A stretch of DNA of 64,000 bases from Streptomyces cyaneochromogenes (GTDB lineage: Bacteria > Actinomycetota > Actinomycetes > Streptomycetales > Streptomycetaceae): contig NZ_CP034539.1 of assembly GCF_003963535.1 (NCBI RefSeq), forward strand, positions 8,246,001-8,310,000, read 5' to 3'. The position numbers were made by a program, and so were the translations under genes. This document shows positions 36,834 to 45,923 of the stretch, piece after piece (position 1 is the first letter of the stretch; every line of letters starts with the position of its first letter). The notes under the pieces were generated by a model. That model saw nothing but the letters and a program-made list of their open reading frames with translations. It was not told where the DNA came from and made no database searches.

Positions 36834-38306
36834 TCAGTCCTCGCGCAGGGCGCGGACCGCCTCTTCCACGCGCTTGCCGTACTCCGGGTCGGCGGCGTGG
36901 AAGTGGGCCAGGTTCTTCTCGATCACGTCGTCGCGGGAGACCTGCGAGAGGCCACCGGCGATGTTGGCGATCAGGCGGGACTTCTCCTCGGCGGACATCA
37001 GGCGGTACAGCTCGCCGGCCTGGAAGAAGTCGTCGTCCTTGGTGTGCAGGGGCGCCACGTGGGTGCCCGTGTGGCCGGCCACCGCGAGGGGGGCCGACAG
37101 GGGGCGGCCGGTCTCGACCGGGCCGTCGTAGGAGTTGGGCTCGTAGTTCTTCGCCGCGCGGCCCTGGGAGTTGGTGGCCATGAAGCCGTCGCGGCCGTAG
37201 TTCTGCGCGGTCGTCGCCTTCGGGGCGTTCACGGCCAGCAGGGTGTGGTTGACGCCCAGGCGGTAGCGGTGCGCGTCCGCGTAGGCGAAAAGGCGGCCCT
37301 GCAGCATCTTGTCCGGCGAAGGGCCGATGCCCGGCACGAAGTTGTTCGGGGAGAACGCGGCCTGCTCGACCTCGGCGAAGACGTTGTCCGGGTTGCGGTC
37401 CAGGACCAGGCGGCCCACGCGCTGCAGCGGGTAGTCCTTGTGCGGCCAGACCTTGGTCAGGTCGAAGGGGTTGAAGCGGTAGTCGGCCGCCTCGGCCGCC
37501 GGCATGAGCTGGACGTACAGCGTCCAGGACGGGTGCACGCCCCGCTCGATGGCCTGGAGCAGGTCCGTCTGGTGGGAGTTGGGGTCCTTGCCCGCGAGCT
37601 CGGCGCCCTGCTCGGCGCTCAGGCAGCGCACGCCCTGGTTCGTCTTGAAGTGGTACTTGACGAAGAAGGCCTCGCCCTCGGCGTTCGTCCACTGGTAGGT
37701 GTGCGAGCCGTAGCCGTTCATGTGGCGGTACGACGCCGGGATGCCGCGGTCGCCCATCAGCCAGGTCACCTGGTGCGTGGCCTCGGGGGCGTGCGCCCAG
37801 AAGTCCCAGACGTTGTCCGGCTCCTGGCGGCCGGTGAACGGGTCGCGCTTCTGCGAGTGGATGAAGTCGGGGAACTTGATCGGGTCCTTGATGAAGAACA
37901 CCGGGGTGTTGTTGCCGACGAGGTCGTAATTGCCCTCCGCCGTATAGAACTTGACCGCGAAACCGCGCGGGTCACGGACGGCGTCCGCGCCGCCGAGGCT
38001 GTCGGCCACGGTCGAGAAGCGCAGGAACACCTCGGTCCGCTTGCCGACCGCGCTGAGGAAGTCGGCGTGGGTGAAGCCGGTGACGTCGTCGGTCACCTCG
38101 AAGTGGCCGTACGCCCCGGAGCCCCGGGCGTGCACCACGCGCTCCGGAATGCGCTCACGGTTGAAGCGGGCCAGCTTCTCCAGCAGGTGCTGGTCCTGGA
38201 GCAGGAGCGGGCCGCCGACGCCGGCGGAGGCGGAATTCTGGTTGTCTGCGACCGGGGCGCCGGACTCCGTGGTGAGTGTTCGAGCGGTGAGCGCGCGCTT
38301 CGACAT
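36834..38306 (-). CDS. katA: Monofunctional haem catalase
   Basis: 490 aa. Decomposes H2O2. Active-site His in RIPERVVHARGSGAYGHFE, Asn in DLVGNNTPVFFIKDPIKF, and the haem-ligating Tyr in GRLFAYADAHRYRLG. Length and composition fit small-subunit clade 3 catalases. It sits between gcl and the tartronate-semialdehyde reductase, where it would remove H2O2 made by urate oxidase. Its promoter shares one operator with uraD and another with gcl and hyi. The symbol is by type only. Confidence 0.95.
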   Translation of the reverse strand: MSKRALTARTLTTESGAPVADNQNSASAGVGGPLLLQDQHLLEKLARFNRERIPERVVHARGSGAYGHFEVTDDVTGFTHADFLSAVGKRTEVFLRFSTVADSLGGADAVRDPRGFAVKFYTAEGNYDLVGNNTPVFFIKDPIKFPDFIHSQKRDPFTGRQEPDNVWDFWAHAPEATHQVTWLMGDRGIPASYRHMNGYGSHTYQWTNAEGEAFFVKYHFKTNQGVRCLSAEQGAELAGKDPNSHQTDLLQAIERGVHPSWTLYVQLMPAAEAADYRFNPFDLTKVWPHKDYPLQRVGRLVLDRNPDNVFAEVEQAAFSPNNFVPGIGPSPDKMLQGRLFAYADAHRYRLGVNHTLLAVNAPKATTAQNYGRDGFMATNSQGRAAKNYEPNSYDGPVETGRPLSAPLAVAGHTGTHVAPLHTKDDDFFQAGELYRLMSAEEKSRLIANIAGGLSQVSRDDVIEKNLAHFHAADPEYGKRVEEAVRALRED

Positions 38307-38329
38307 CGTGGACCTTCCGTGCGGGTTTC

Positions 38330-38419
38330 AGCGGAAAACTGTTTCCGCTTTGTGGAGCCTAGGAGGGGGCGATCTGGACGTCAACAGTTTGTTGAAGCCA
38401 ACTCGACGATTTGTTGAAG
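38330..38419 (-). promoter_or_regulatory. Catalase promoter with two different operators
   Basis: Reading on the minus strand: TTGACG (38384-38379), 16-nt spacer, TAGGCT (38362-38357). Palindrome TCAACA-N3-TGTTGA (38381-38395) overlaps the -35 box and is shared with the uraD promoter; a weaker copy (TCAACA-N3-CGTCGA) lies 22 bp upstream. The perfect palindrome AGCGGAAA-ACTG-TTTCCGCT (38330-38349) lies at the probable start point and matches the gcl and hyi sites. Confidence 0.75.
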
Positions 38420-38502
38420 ATGATTCCGGGCCGTGGCGACGCCTGGGCGCGACAGGACAAGTGTCAGCGGCGCCACGGCCCGGAAGTCTGGGGCGGGCTG
38501 GC

Positions 38503-39393
38503 TCAGACCTGGGCGCCGGAGAGGCGCTCCACGGCCCGCAGCAGGGCCGAGTGGTCGAGGCCGCCGTCGCCCTGCGCACGCAGGGACGCGACCAGCTGGG
38601 CCACCACGGCGCCGACCGGCAGCGCGGCGCCGACGTTGCGGGCGGCGTCCGTGACGATGCCCATGTCCTTGTGGTGCAGGTCGATGCGGAAGCCGGGCTT
38701 GAAGTCACGGTTCAGGAAGTTGTCCTTCTTCCGCGTCAGCACGGTCGAGCCCGCCAGGCCGCCGTTGAGGACGTCCAGCGCCGCCTGGAGGTCCACGCCG
38801 GACTTCTCCAGGAAGACCACGGCCTCGGCGCACGCCTGGATGTTCACGGCGACGATCAGCTGGTTGGCCGCCTTCACGGTCTGGCCCGAGCCGTGCGGAC
38901 CGCACAGCACGATGGTCTTGCCGAGCGCCTCGAGGATCGGCTTCGCGGCGTCGAAGTCGGCCTGCTCGCCACCGACCATGATCGACAGTACGGCCTCGAT
39001 GGCGCCGGCCTCACCGCCGGACACGGGCGCGTCCAGGACGCGGATGCCCTTGTCCTTCGCCGCCTTGGCCAGGTCGACCGAGGTCTGCGGGGTGATCGAG
39101 GACATGTCGATCAGCAGCGCGCCGGACTTCGCGTTCTCCAGGATGCCGTCGGGGCCGTAGGAGATGGCCTCGACCTGCGGGGAGGCCGGCACCATCGTGA
39201 TGACGACGTCGGCGTCCTTGACGGCCTCGGCGATCGAGCCGGCGACGGTGCCGCCCGCGGCGGCGAGCCGGTCCAGCTTGTCCTGCTCCAGGGTGAAGCC
39301 GGTGACCTGGTAACCCGCCTTGATCAGGTTCTCGGACATGGGGGAGCCCATGATGCCGAGGCCTATCCAGGCGATCTTGGGGAGGTTGCTCAT
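38503..39393 (-). CDS. glxR: 2-hydroxy-3-oxopropionate (tartronate semialdehyde) reductase
   Basis: 296 aa. Beta-hydroxyacid dehydrogenase family: NAD(P) loop WIGLGIMGSPMSENLIKAGY, substrate loop DAPVSGGEAGA, and catalytic Lys in GSGQTVKAANQLIVA. Reduces tartronate semialdehyde from Gcl to D-glycerate. It follows hyi by 31 bp in the same minus-strand operon. MMSB-type 3-hydroxyisobutyrate dehydrogenase is the alternative, but context decides. Confidence 0.9.
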   Translation of the reverse strand: MSNLPKIAWIGLGIMGSPMSENLIKAGYQVTGFTLEQDKLDRLAAAGGTVAGSIAEAVKDADVVITMVPASPQVEAISYGPDGILENAKSGALLIDMSSITPQTSVDLAKAAKDKGIRVLDAPVSGGEAGAIEAVLSIMVGGEQADFDAAKPILEALGKTIVLCGPHGSGQTVKAANQLIVAVNIQACAEAVVFLEKSGVDLQAALDVLNGGLAGSTVLTRKKDNFLNRDFKPGFRIDLHHKDMGIVTDAARNVGAALPVGAVVAQLVASLRAQGDGGLDHSALLRAVERLSGAQV

Positions 39394-39424
39394 GATGGGG
39401 TGCCTCTCAAATGCGGGTATGTGT

Positions 39425-40282
39425 TCAGCGGGCGGCGCGCGCTGCGCGGGGCAGCCACTCGAAGGCCTCGGAGCTCGGCTTGTCGCCCGGCTTGTACTCC
39501 AGGCCGACCCAGCCCTCGTAGCCCGCCTTCGTCAGCTGGTCGAGCAGCTCCTTCAGCGGGAGCGAGCCCGTACCCGGGGCGCCGCGGCCCGGGTTGTCGG
39601 CGATCTGCACATGGCCGGTCTTCGCGGCGTACCGCTCGATCACCGACGGCAGGTCCTCGCCGTTCATGGACAGGTGGTAGAGGTCCATGAGGAAGCGGGC
39701 GTTGTCCAGCCCCGTCGCCTCGTTGACCTTGTCGACGATGCCGACGGCGGCCGGCGCCGAAACCAGCGGGTACAGCGGCGACTCGGGCTTGTTCAGGGCC
39801 TCGATCAGCAGGATCGCCCCGATGCGGTCGGCGGCCCGGGCGGCGAGCACCAGGTTCTCCAGTGCCAGCGCGTCCTGCTCGGCCGGGTCCACGCCCTCGA
39901 CGCGGTTTCCGTACAGGGCGTTGAGCGCCTTGGTGCCCAGCGACTGGGCGAAGTCGGCGGCCACGTCGATGTTGGCGCGGAACCGCTCCGACTCCTCGCC
40001 CGGGAGCGACAGGGCGCCCCGGTCGGGTCCGGGCAGCCGGCCGGCGTAGAAGTTCAGCCCGGTGAGCTGGACGCCCGCCTCCTCGATCGCCTTCTTCAGG
40101 GCGTCGAGCTCGGACTGCTCGGGGGTGGGGGAGTCGACCCAGGGCCACCACAGCTCGACCGCGGTGAAGCCGGCCGCGGCGGCTGCCGCGGGGCGCTCCA
40201 GGAGCGGGAGTTCCGTGAAGAGGATCGACAGGTTGACGTTGAAGCGCTGGTCTGCGGCAGTGCCCAATTCAAAGCCCGGCAT
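39425..40282 (-). CDS. hyi: Hydroxypyruvate isomerase
   Basis: 285 aa, ATG 40282. TIM-barrel xylose-isomerase-like fold: FNVNLSILFTELPLLERPAA at the start, FTAVELWWPW, LLIEALNKPE (metal-binding Glu) and FLMDLYHLSMNGEDL (metal-binding Asp/His), HVQIADNPGRGAPGTG. Interconverts hydroxypyruvate and tartronate semialdehyde. First gene of the hyi-glxR operon, driven by the promoter at 40312-40376. Confidence 0.92.
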   Translation of the reverse strand: MPGFELGTAADQRFNVNLSILFTELPLLERPAAAAAAGFTAVELWWPWVDSPTPEQSELDALKKAIEEAGVQLTGLNFYAGRLPGPDRGALSLPGEESERFRANIDVAADFAQSLGTKALNALYGNRVEGVDPAEQDALALENLVLAARAADRIGAILLIEALNKPESPLYPLVSAPAAVGIVDKVNEATGLDNARFLMDLYHLSMNGEDLPSVIERYAAKTGHVQIADNPGRGAPGTGSLPLKELLDQLTKAGYEGWVGLEYKPGDKPSSEAFEWLPRAARAAR

Positions 40283-40311
40283 CGGGGTCCGCGCTCCTTC
40301 CGTGGTTGAAA

Positions 40312-40376
40312 TTCCGTATTACGGAAGTTGTTTTCTGCTTACTGGAAGATTGCCGCCGTGTGTCGCGGCTTGTCAA
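40312..40376 (-). promoter_or_regulatory. hyi promoter with IclR-like operator
   Basis: On the minus strand: TTGACA (40376-40371), 18-nt spacer, CAATCT (40352-40347). Downstream, GAAAACAACTTCCG (40335-40322) aligns with the gcl site, and TTCCGTATTACGGAA (40312-40326) is a perfect 15-bp palindrome. The flanking CCAG...AGAAAACA also matches gcl, so the two promoters share about 30 bp of layout. Confidence 0.7.
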
Positions 40377-40472
40377 GAGGGCGCGTGGGCCGTGCGGGGC
40401 GATCGCCGACCTGCTGTGACTTCCCCCACCCGCCCTTGCCGCGGCCAGGAAGGCTTACCTACGTTCGATCGC

Positions 40473-40718
40473 ATGTCCTCCCACGGCCCCGCTCCGGTCG
40501 AGTTCGCCGTCGACCTGAGCGCACACGAAATGCTCCGGCGGGCTCACGTCCTGGACGCCCTCGGCCCCGACTGGGACCCCGGCGAGGCGCTGCGCGGTGA
40601 GGAGGAGGCGTACGCGCTGCTGTACTCCGGCCTCGACGCGGAGCAGCAGCGCGTGTACGACGAACTGGTCTCGGCCGGTGTGCTCCCGCCGCGAGGGGAG
40701 GGGCATGCTGCCCCGTGA
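40473..40718 (+). CDS. Small conserved actinobacterial protein (DUF6400-like)
   Basis: 81 aa, acidic: PVEFAVDLSAHEMLRRAHVL, DALGPDWDPGEALRGEEEAY, ALLYSGLDAEQQRVYDELV. It resembles short Streptomyces proteins of unknown function found beside purine-catabolic genes; the DUF number is from memory. Its end overlaps the next small gene by 14 nt, so they are probably co-expressed. No function inferred. Confidence 0.65.
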   Translation: MSSHGPAPVEFAVDLSAHEMLRRAHVLDALGPDWDPGEALRGEEEAYALLYSGLDAEQQRVYDELVSAGVLPPRGEGHAAP

Positions 40719-40953
40719 CCCGCAGGCGGACATCGGCCGCCGCGCGTGGGTGGCCTGCCCGAACTGCAGCGACCATCGCGGGTGCGGCGACTGCGAGCAG
40801 TCCCGCACCTGCTCCGAGCACTGGCGCTACCTGCTCTCCAACACGGGCAGCCTGCTGCACCTGCAGTGCCGCTCGTGCACCCATGTGTGGACGCACGAGA
40901 CGGGTTTCGGTGCCACCCGCTCCCTCTGGCAGCGCATGACCGGCACCTGGTGA
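40705..40953 (+). CDS. Small zinc-ribbon protein
   Basis: 82 aa from ATG 40705 with GAGGGGAGGGG upstream. Cysteines in ACPNCSDHRGCGDCEQSRTC and LQCRSCTHVW suggest one or two zinc sites, followed by a short C-terminal amphipathic tail. Unknown role; overlaps the preceding gene and lies directly before the hydrogenase island. Confidence 0.65.
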   Translation: MLPRDPQADIGRRAWVACPNCSDHRGCGDCEQSRTCSEHWRYLLSNTGSLLHLQCRSCTHVWTHETGFGATRSLWQRMTGTW

Positions 40954-41084
40954 GGCCGGTCGGCGGATCGCCCCCCGCTTTTCGGATGACCTCACCGTCT
41001 GTCACCACCGACCGCAGGCCGACCTGACCGAAGATCGCGGTCGGCGGTCATCCCCGGCCGCCGACCGTCCGCCCGGAGGCAGCC

Positions 41085-42821
41085 GTGCAGATCCTGCTCG
41101 TGGCCAGCGCGTTCAACAGCCTCACCCAGCGTGTCCATGCGGAGCTGCGCGACCGCGGCCACCGGGTGGCGGTGGAACTCGCCCTGCCGGACGGTTCGTT
41201 GGCGGACGCCGTACGGCGGCACGCGCCTCAGCTCGTCGTGGCGCCGATGCTGAGGACCGCGATCCCCGAGGAGGTGTGGGCGGCACACACCTGCCTCGTC
41301 GTCCATCCGGGGCCGGTGGGCGACCGGGGACCTTCCTCCCTGGACTGGGCGATCCACGAGGGCGCCGACCGGTGGGGCGTCACCGTCCTGCAGGCCGACG
41401 CGGAGATGGACGCGGGTGACGTGTGGGCCTCCGTGCTGTGCCGGGTTCCGCCCGGGGCAAAGCGGGACCGGTGCCGGGTTCCGTTGGCCAAGAGCGACCT
41501 GTACCGAGGCGAGGTCGCCGACGCCGCGCTCGCGGCCGTCCTGCTCGCCGTGGAGCGCTTCGCGAGCGGATCCCACGTTCCGTGCAAACAGGACGAGGCG
41601 GGCCTGGCGGGCACGCCCTTGCGTGTCCGGCCGTACCTCGACCAGGGCGTGCGGCGGATCGACTGGGCCGTGGACTCCATGGAGACGGTCGTCCGCAAGC
41701 TGCGGGCGGCGGACTCGCAGCCCGGTGTCCTGGACGTGCTGCTCGGCGGCGAGTGGTACCTGCACGGCGGCCACCCCGAGAGCGCGCTGCGCGGCGCCCC
41801 GGGTGAGCTCCTGGCCACCCGGGCCGGGGCGATCTGCCGGGCCACCACGGACGGCGCCGTGTGGATCCCCGAACTGCGGCCCCGACGCCTGCCCGGGCAG
41901 CCTCCCACCTTCAAGCTCCCCGCCGTGCGGGCCCTGGGTGACCGGCTGCCGCCCCTGCCCGAGCACGCACCGCCCCCGCTGCCCGATGCGCGGGAGTCCA
42001 CCTGGACGGACATCCGCTACCGGGAGGACGGCAGCGTCGGCCTCCTCTCGTTCTCCTTCCCGGGCGGAGCCATGAGCACCGAGCAGTGCCGGCGCCTCCT
42101 GGACGCCTACCGGGAGGCGTGCGCCCGACCCACCTCCGTGCTGGTGCTGGGCGGTCAGCGGGACTTCTTCTCCAACGGGATCCATCTCGGCGTCATCGAG
42201 GCCGCCGCCGACCCCGGCGCCGAGTCCTGGGCGAACATCAACGCCATCGACGACCTCGTCGAGGCGATCCTCACCACCACCGACCGGCTCGTGATCTCGG
42301 CCGTCGCGGGCAACGCCGCGGCGGGCGGGGTGATGCTCGCCCTCGCCGCCGACGAGGTGTGGTGCCGCTCCGGGGCCGTACTGAACCCCCACTACCGCCT
42401 GATGGGGCTGTACGGCTCGGAGTACTGGACGTACACGCTGCCCCGCAGGGTCGGGCAGGGCGCGGCCGAGCGGCTGATGCGGGAGGCGCTGCCCGTGAGC
42501 TCGGCGGGCGCCCTGCGGCTCGGGCTGGCCGACCGGGTGATCGACTGCGGTCCCGGCGAGTTCGCGCACGAGGCCGGCGCCCTGGCCGCGCGGCTCGCGG
42601 CACTGCCCGCGACGGCGTCCCGGATCGCCACGAAGAAGGCGGAGCTGGACCGGCGGGAGGCCACGACCCCGCTCGCCGCCTTCCGCGAGCGGGAGCTGGC
42701 CCGCATGCGCCGCACCTTCGACGACCCGGACGCCCCGTACCACGCCCTGCGCCGCGCGTTCGTCCACAAGCGGCGGCCCCCGTGCACCCCGCCGCACCTC
42801 GCTCCGCCCCCGGTTGCGTAA
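41085..42821 (+). CDS. hypX: HypX: formyl-THF-dependent CO-ligand maturase for [NiFe]-hydrogenase
   Basis: 578 aa, GTG start with CGGAGG upstream. The N-terminal half is formyltransferase-like (ASAFNSLTQRVHAELRDRGH, CLVVHPGPVGDRGPSSLDWA). The C-terminal half is crotonase-like (GGAMSTEQCRRLLDAYREA, RDFFSNGIHLGVIEAAADPG, ISAVAGNAAAGGVMLALAAD, NPHYRLMGLYGSEYWTYTLP). HypX makes CO from formyl-tetrahydrofolate as the Fe ligand, allowing maturation in air. It precedes the structural genes by 138 bp, consistent with an aerobic hydrogenase. Confidence 0.92.
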   Translation: MQILLVASAFNSLTQRVHAELRDRGHRVAVELALPDGSLADAVRRHAPQLVVAPMLRTAIPEEVWAAHTCLVVHPGPVGDRGPSSLDWAIHEGADRWGVTVLQADAEMDAGDVWASVLCRVPPGAKRDRCRVPLAKSDLYRGEVADAALAAVLLAVERFASGSHVPCKQDEAGLAGTPLRVRPYLDQGVRRIDWAVDSMETVVRKLRAADSQPGVLDVLLGGEWYLHGGHPESALRGAPGELLATRAGAICRATTDGAVWIPELRPRRLPGQPPTFKLPAVRALGDRLPPLPEHAPPPLPDARESTWTDIRYREDGSVGLLSFSFPGGAMSTEQCRRLLDAYREACARPTSVLVLGGQRDFFSNGIHLGVIEAAADPGAESWANINAIDDLVEAILTTTDRLVISAVAGNAAAGGVMLALAADEVWCRSGAVLNPHYRLMGLYGSEYWTYTLPRRVGQGAAERLMREALPVSSAGALRLGLADRVIDCGPGEFAHEAGALAARLAALPATASRIATKKAELDRREATTPLAAFRERELARMRRTFDDPDAPYHALRRAFVHKRRPPCTPPHLAPPPVA

Positions 42822-42959
42822 ACCGGCTCTCCCACCACTGCCGCTCCTGTCACCGGAATGGCCCACAGTCGCGTTTCACCCCCACCGGACGGCTGATACG
42901 AAGAATCAGAGGGTCCGAAATGCAGGCCTTCATCCCTTACCTCCCCGGGAGGCGGTCTC

Positions 42960-44048
42960 ATGACTGAGGCGACGCCGGACACGGTCGGCGCTGCGCGCAC
43001 CACGGGCACGCCCGCCGACGAGACACCCACGATCCACATCCTCTGGATCAACGCGGGTCTGAGCTGCGACGGCGACTCGGTCGCGTTGACGGCCGCCATG
43101 CAGCCGAGCATCGAGGAGATCGTCCTCGGCGCGCTGCCGGGCCTGCCGAAGATCGCCGTCCACTGGCCGCTCATCGACTTCGAGTGCGGCCCGGTCGGCG
43201 GTGCGGACACGTTCATCGAGTGGTTCTTCAAAGGCGAGCGGGGCGAGATCGACCCGTTCGTGCTGGTCGTCGAGGGGTCCGTCCCCAACGAGGCGATCAA
43301 GCCCGAGGGCTACTGGTGCGGCTTCGGGGACAACCCGGAGACCGGCCAGCCCATCACCACCAGCGAGTGGATCGACCGGCTCGCGCCCAAGGCCCTGGCC
43401 GTGGTCGCCATCGGCACCTGTGCCACGTACGGCGGCATCCACGCGATGGCCGGCAACCCGACCGGCGCGATGGGCGTCCCGGACTATCTCGGCTGGGACT
43501 GGAAGTCCCAGGCCGGCATCCCCATCGTCTGCGTCCCCGGCTGTCCGATCCAGCCCGACAACTTCGCCGAGACGCTCACCTACCTGCTCTACCAGGCGAC
43601 CGGCGCCGCCCCGATGATCCCGCTGGACGACAAGCTGCGCCCGACCTGGCTGTTCGGGGCCACCGTGCACGAGGGCTGCGACCGGGCGGGCTACTACGAA
43701 GAGGGCGAGTTCGCGGAGTCGTACGACTCACCGAAGTGCCTGGTCAAGATCGGCTGCTGGGGCCCGGTGGTCAAGTGCAACGTCCCCAAGCGCGGCTGGA
43801 TGAACGGCATCGGCGGCTGCCCGAACGTCGGCGGCATCTGCATCGCCTGCACCATGCCCGGCTTCCCTGACAAGTTCATGCCGTTCATGGACGAGCCCCC
43901 CGGCGCCAAGGTGTCCAGGACGGGCAGCAGCGTCTACGGCGCCGTGGTCCGCAGGCTGAGGACGATCACGGCCCGCACGGTGGACAAGGAGCCCAAGTGG
44001 CGCCGTACCGGAGAGCGGATCACCACCGGCTACCGGCCGCCCTGGTGA
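42960..44048 (+). CDS. hhyS: High-affinity [NiFe]-hydrogenase small subunit (group 1h/5)
   Basis: 362 aa, no Tat signal. Electron-transfer subunit with three Fe-S clusters. The usual N-terminal CxGC is replaced by C36-D-G-D39 (NAGLSCDGDSVALT), in keeping with the Asp-ligated proximal cluster known in this oxygen-tolerant group. Other conserved blocks: LIDFECGPVGGADTF, IGTCATYGGIHAM, CVPGCPIQPDNFAETL, TVHEGCDRAGYYEEGEFAE, CLVKIGCWGPVVKCN and GGCPNVGGICIACTMPGFPD. Followed 90 bp later by the large subunit. Confidence 0.94.
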   Translation: MTEATPDTVGAARTTGTPADETPTIHILWINAGLSCDGDSVALTAAMQPSIEEIVLGALPGLPKIAVHWPLIDFECGPVGGADTFIEWFFKGERGEIDPFVLVVEGSVPNEAIKPEGYWCGFGDNPETGQPITTSEWIDRLAPKALAVVAIGTCATYGGIHAMAGNPTGAMGVPDYLGWDWKSQAGIPIVCVPGCPIQPDNFAETLTYLLYQATGAAPMIPLDDKLRPTWLFGATVHEGCDRAGYYEEGEFAESYDSPKCLVKIGCWGPVVKCNVPKRGWMNGIGGCPNVGGICIACTMPGFPDKFMPFMDEPPGAKVSRTGSSVYGAVVRRLRTITARTVDKEPKWRRTGERITTGYRPPW

Positions 44049-44138
44049 CGCCCCGCCACCCCTGATCCACCACGGCTTCGCGCACCCCCTGGCACACAAC
44101 CCGAACCTCCCGCACGACGAAGGGCACGGCAAAAGACG

Positions 44139-45923
44139 ATGGCAGCGAGGACGAAGGCGGCCGGCGACGGCAGCGGCCTGGTGGAGATGTCCTGGGACCC
44201 GATCACCCGGATCGTCGGCAGCCTGGGCATCCACACGAAGATCGACTTCAAGCAGAAGCGGGTCGCGGAGTGCTACAGCACCTCGTCGGTCTTCCGCGGC
44301 TACAGCGTCTTCATGCGCGGCAAGGACCCGCGCGACGCCCACTTCATCACCAGCCGCATCTGCGGGATCTGCGGCGACAACCACGCCACCTGCTCGGTGT
44401 ACACGCAGAACATGGCGTACGGCGTGAAGCCCCCGCACCTCGGTGAGTGGATCATCAACCTCGGCGAGTCCGCCGAGTACATGTTCGACCACAACATCTT
44501 CCAGGAGAACCTGGTCGGGGTCGACTACTGCGAGAAGATGGTCAAAGAGACCAACCCCGGCGTCCTCGAACTCGCCGAGCGCACCGAGGCCCCGCACGCC
44601 GCGGAGCACGGCTACCGCACGATCGCCGACATCATGCGCTCACTGAACCCGCTGGAAGGCGAGTTCTACCGCGAGGCGCTCCAGGTGAGCCGCTACACCC
44701 GGGAGATGTTCTGCCTCATGGAGGGCCGCCATGTGCACCCCTCCACGCTCTACCCGGGCGGCGTCGGCACGGTCGCCTCCGTGCAGCTCTTCACGGACTA
44801 CATGAGCCGCCTCATGCGGTACGTGGAGTTCATGAAGCGGGTCGTGCCCCTGCACGACGACCTGTTCGACTTCTTCTACGAGGCCCTGCCCGGGTACGAG
44901 GAGGTCGGCCGCCGGCGTGTCCTGCTCGGCTGCTGGGGCGCGCTCAACGACCCCGAGTACTGCGACTTCACCTACGCCAACATGACGAACTGGGGCCGGC
45001 GCATGTTCGTCACGCCCGGCGTCATCGTCGACGGCAAGCTCGTCACCAACGACCTCACCGAGATCAACCTCGGCATCCGCATCCTGCTCGGCAGCTCCTA
45101 CTACGAGGACTGGCAGGGCCAGGAGCAGTTCGTCACCCAGGACCCGCTCGGCAACCCGGTGGACCCGCGCCACCCGTGGAACCAGCACACCATCCCCGCC
45201 CCGCAGAAGCGGGACTTCGACGACAAGTACAGCTGGGTGATGTCCCCGCGCTGGTTCGACGGCAAGGACCACCTCGCCCTGGACACCGGCGGCGGCCCCA
45301 TCGCCCGCCTGTGGTCCACCGCCCTGTCCGGGCTCGTCGACATCGGGTACGTCAAGGCAACCGGCCACAGCGTGGTCATCAACCTGCCCCGCACGATGAC
45401 CAAGCCCGAGACCACCTTCGAGTGGAAGATCCCGGAGTGGAGCAACGCGCTCGAACGCAACCGCGCGCGCACCTACTTCCAGGCGTACGCCGCCGCGGTC
45501 GCCCTGCACTGCGCGGAGATGGGCCTGGAGGAGGTCCGGGCCGGACGCACCCAGACCTGGGAGAAGTTCGAGGTCCCGGACGAGAGCATCGGCTGCGGCT
45601 TCACCGAGGCCGTCCGCGGCGTCCTCTCCCACCACATGGTGATCCGCGACGGCAAGATCGCCAACTACCACCCCTACCCGCCGACCCCCTGGAACGCCAG
45701 CGTGCGTGACAGCTACGGCACCCCGGGCCCGTACGAGGACGCCGTGCAGAACACCCCGATCTTCGAGGAGAACTCCCCGGAGAACTTCAAGGGCATCGAC
45801 ATCATGCGCACCGTCCGCAGCTTCGACCCCTGTCTGCCCTGCGGCGTCCACATGTACGTCGGCGGCGGCAAGACGGTGAAGAGCCTGCACATGCCCACCG
45901 GCCTGAGCGGACTGGGCGGATGA
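44139..45923 (+). CDS. hhyL: High-affinity [NiFe]-hydrogenase large subunit (group 1h/5)
   Basis: 594 aa. The Ni-Fe site is bound by R73-ICGICGDNH (C75, C78) and DPCLPCGVHM (C565, C568). A C-terminal extension of about 23 residues after H571 should be removed by the maturation protease encoded at 49153. It oxidises H2, at atmospheric levels in characterised members. The ATG of the next gene overlaps its stop (ATGA), starting a run of coupled accessory genes. Confidence 0.96.
   Translation: MAARTKAAGDGSGLVEMSWDPITRIVGSLGIHTKIDFKQKRVAECYSTSSVFRGYSVFMRGKDPRDAHFITSRICGICGDNHATCSVYTQNMAYGVKPPHLGEWIINLGESAEYMFDHNIFQENLVGVDYCEKMVKETNPGVLELAERTEAPHAAEHGYRTIADIMRSLNPLEGEFYREALQVSRYTREMFCLMEGRHVHPSTLYPGGVGTVASVQLFTDYMSRLMRYVEFMKRVVPLHDDLFDFFYEALPGYEEVGRRRVLLGCWGALNDPEYCDFTYANMTNWGRRMFVTPGVIVDGKLVTNDLTEINLGIRILLGSSYYEDWQGQEQFVTQDPLGNPVDPRHPWNQHTIPAPQKRDFDDKYSWVMSPRWFDGKDHLALDTGGGPIARLWSTALSGLVDIGYVKATGHSVVINLPRTMTKPETTFEWKIPEWSNALERNRARTYFQAYAAAVALHCAEMGLEEVRAGRTQTWEKFEVPDESIGCGFTEAVRGVLSHHMVIRDGKIANYHPYPPTPWNASVRDSYGTPGPYEDAVQNTPIFEENSPENFKGIDIMRTVRSFDPCLPCGVHMYVGGGKTVKSLHMPTGLSGLGG

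Noticed and set aside
42870..42900. GGAAT...GTT as a SigR-type promoter before hhyS
   Set aside because: The spacing is about 13 nt, not the 18-19 expected.
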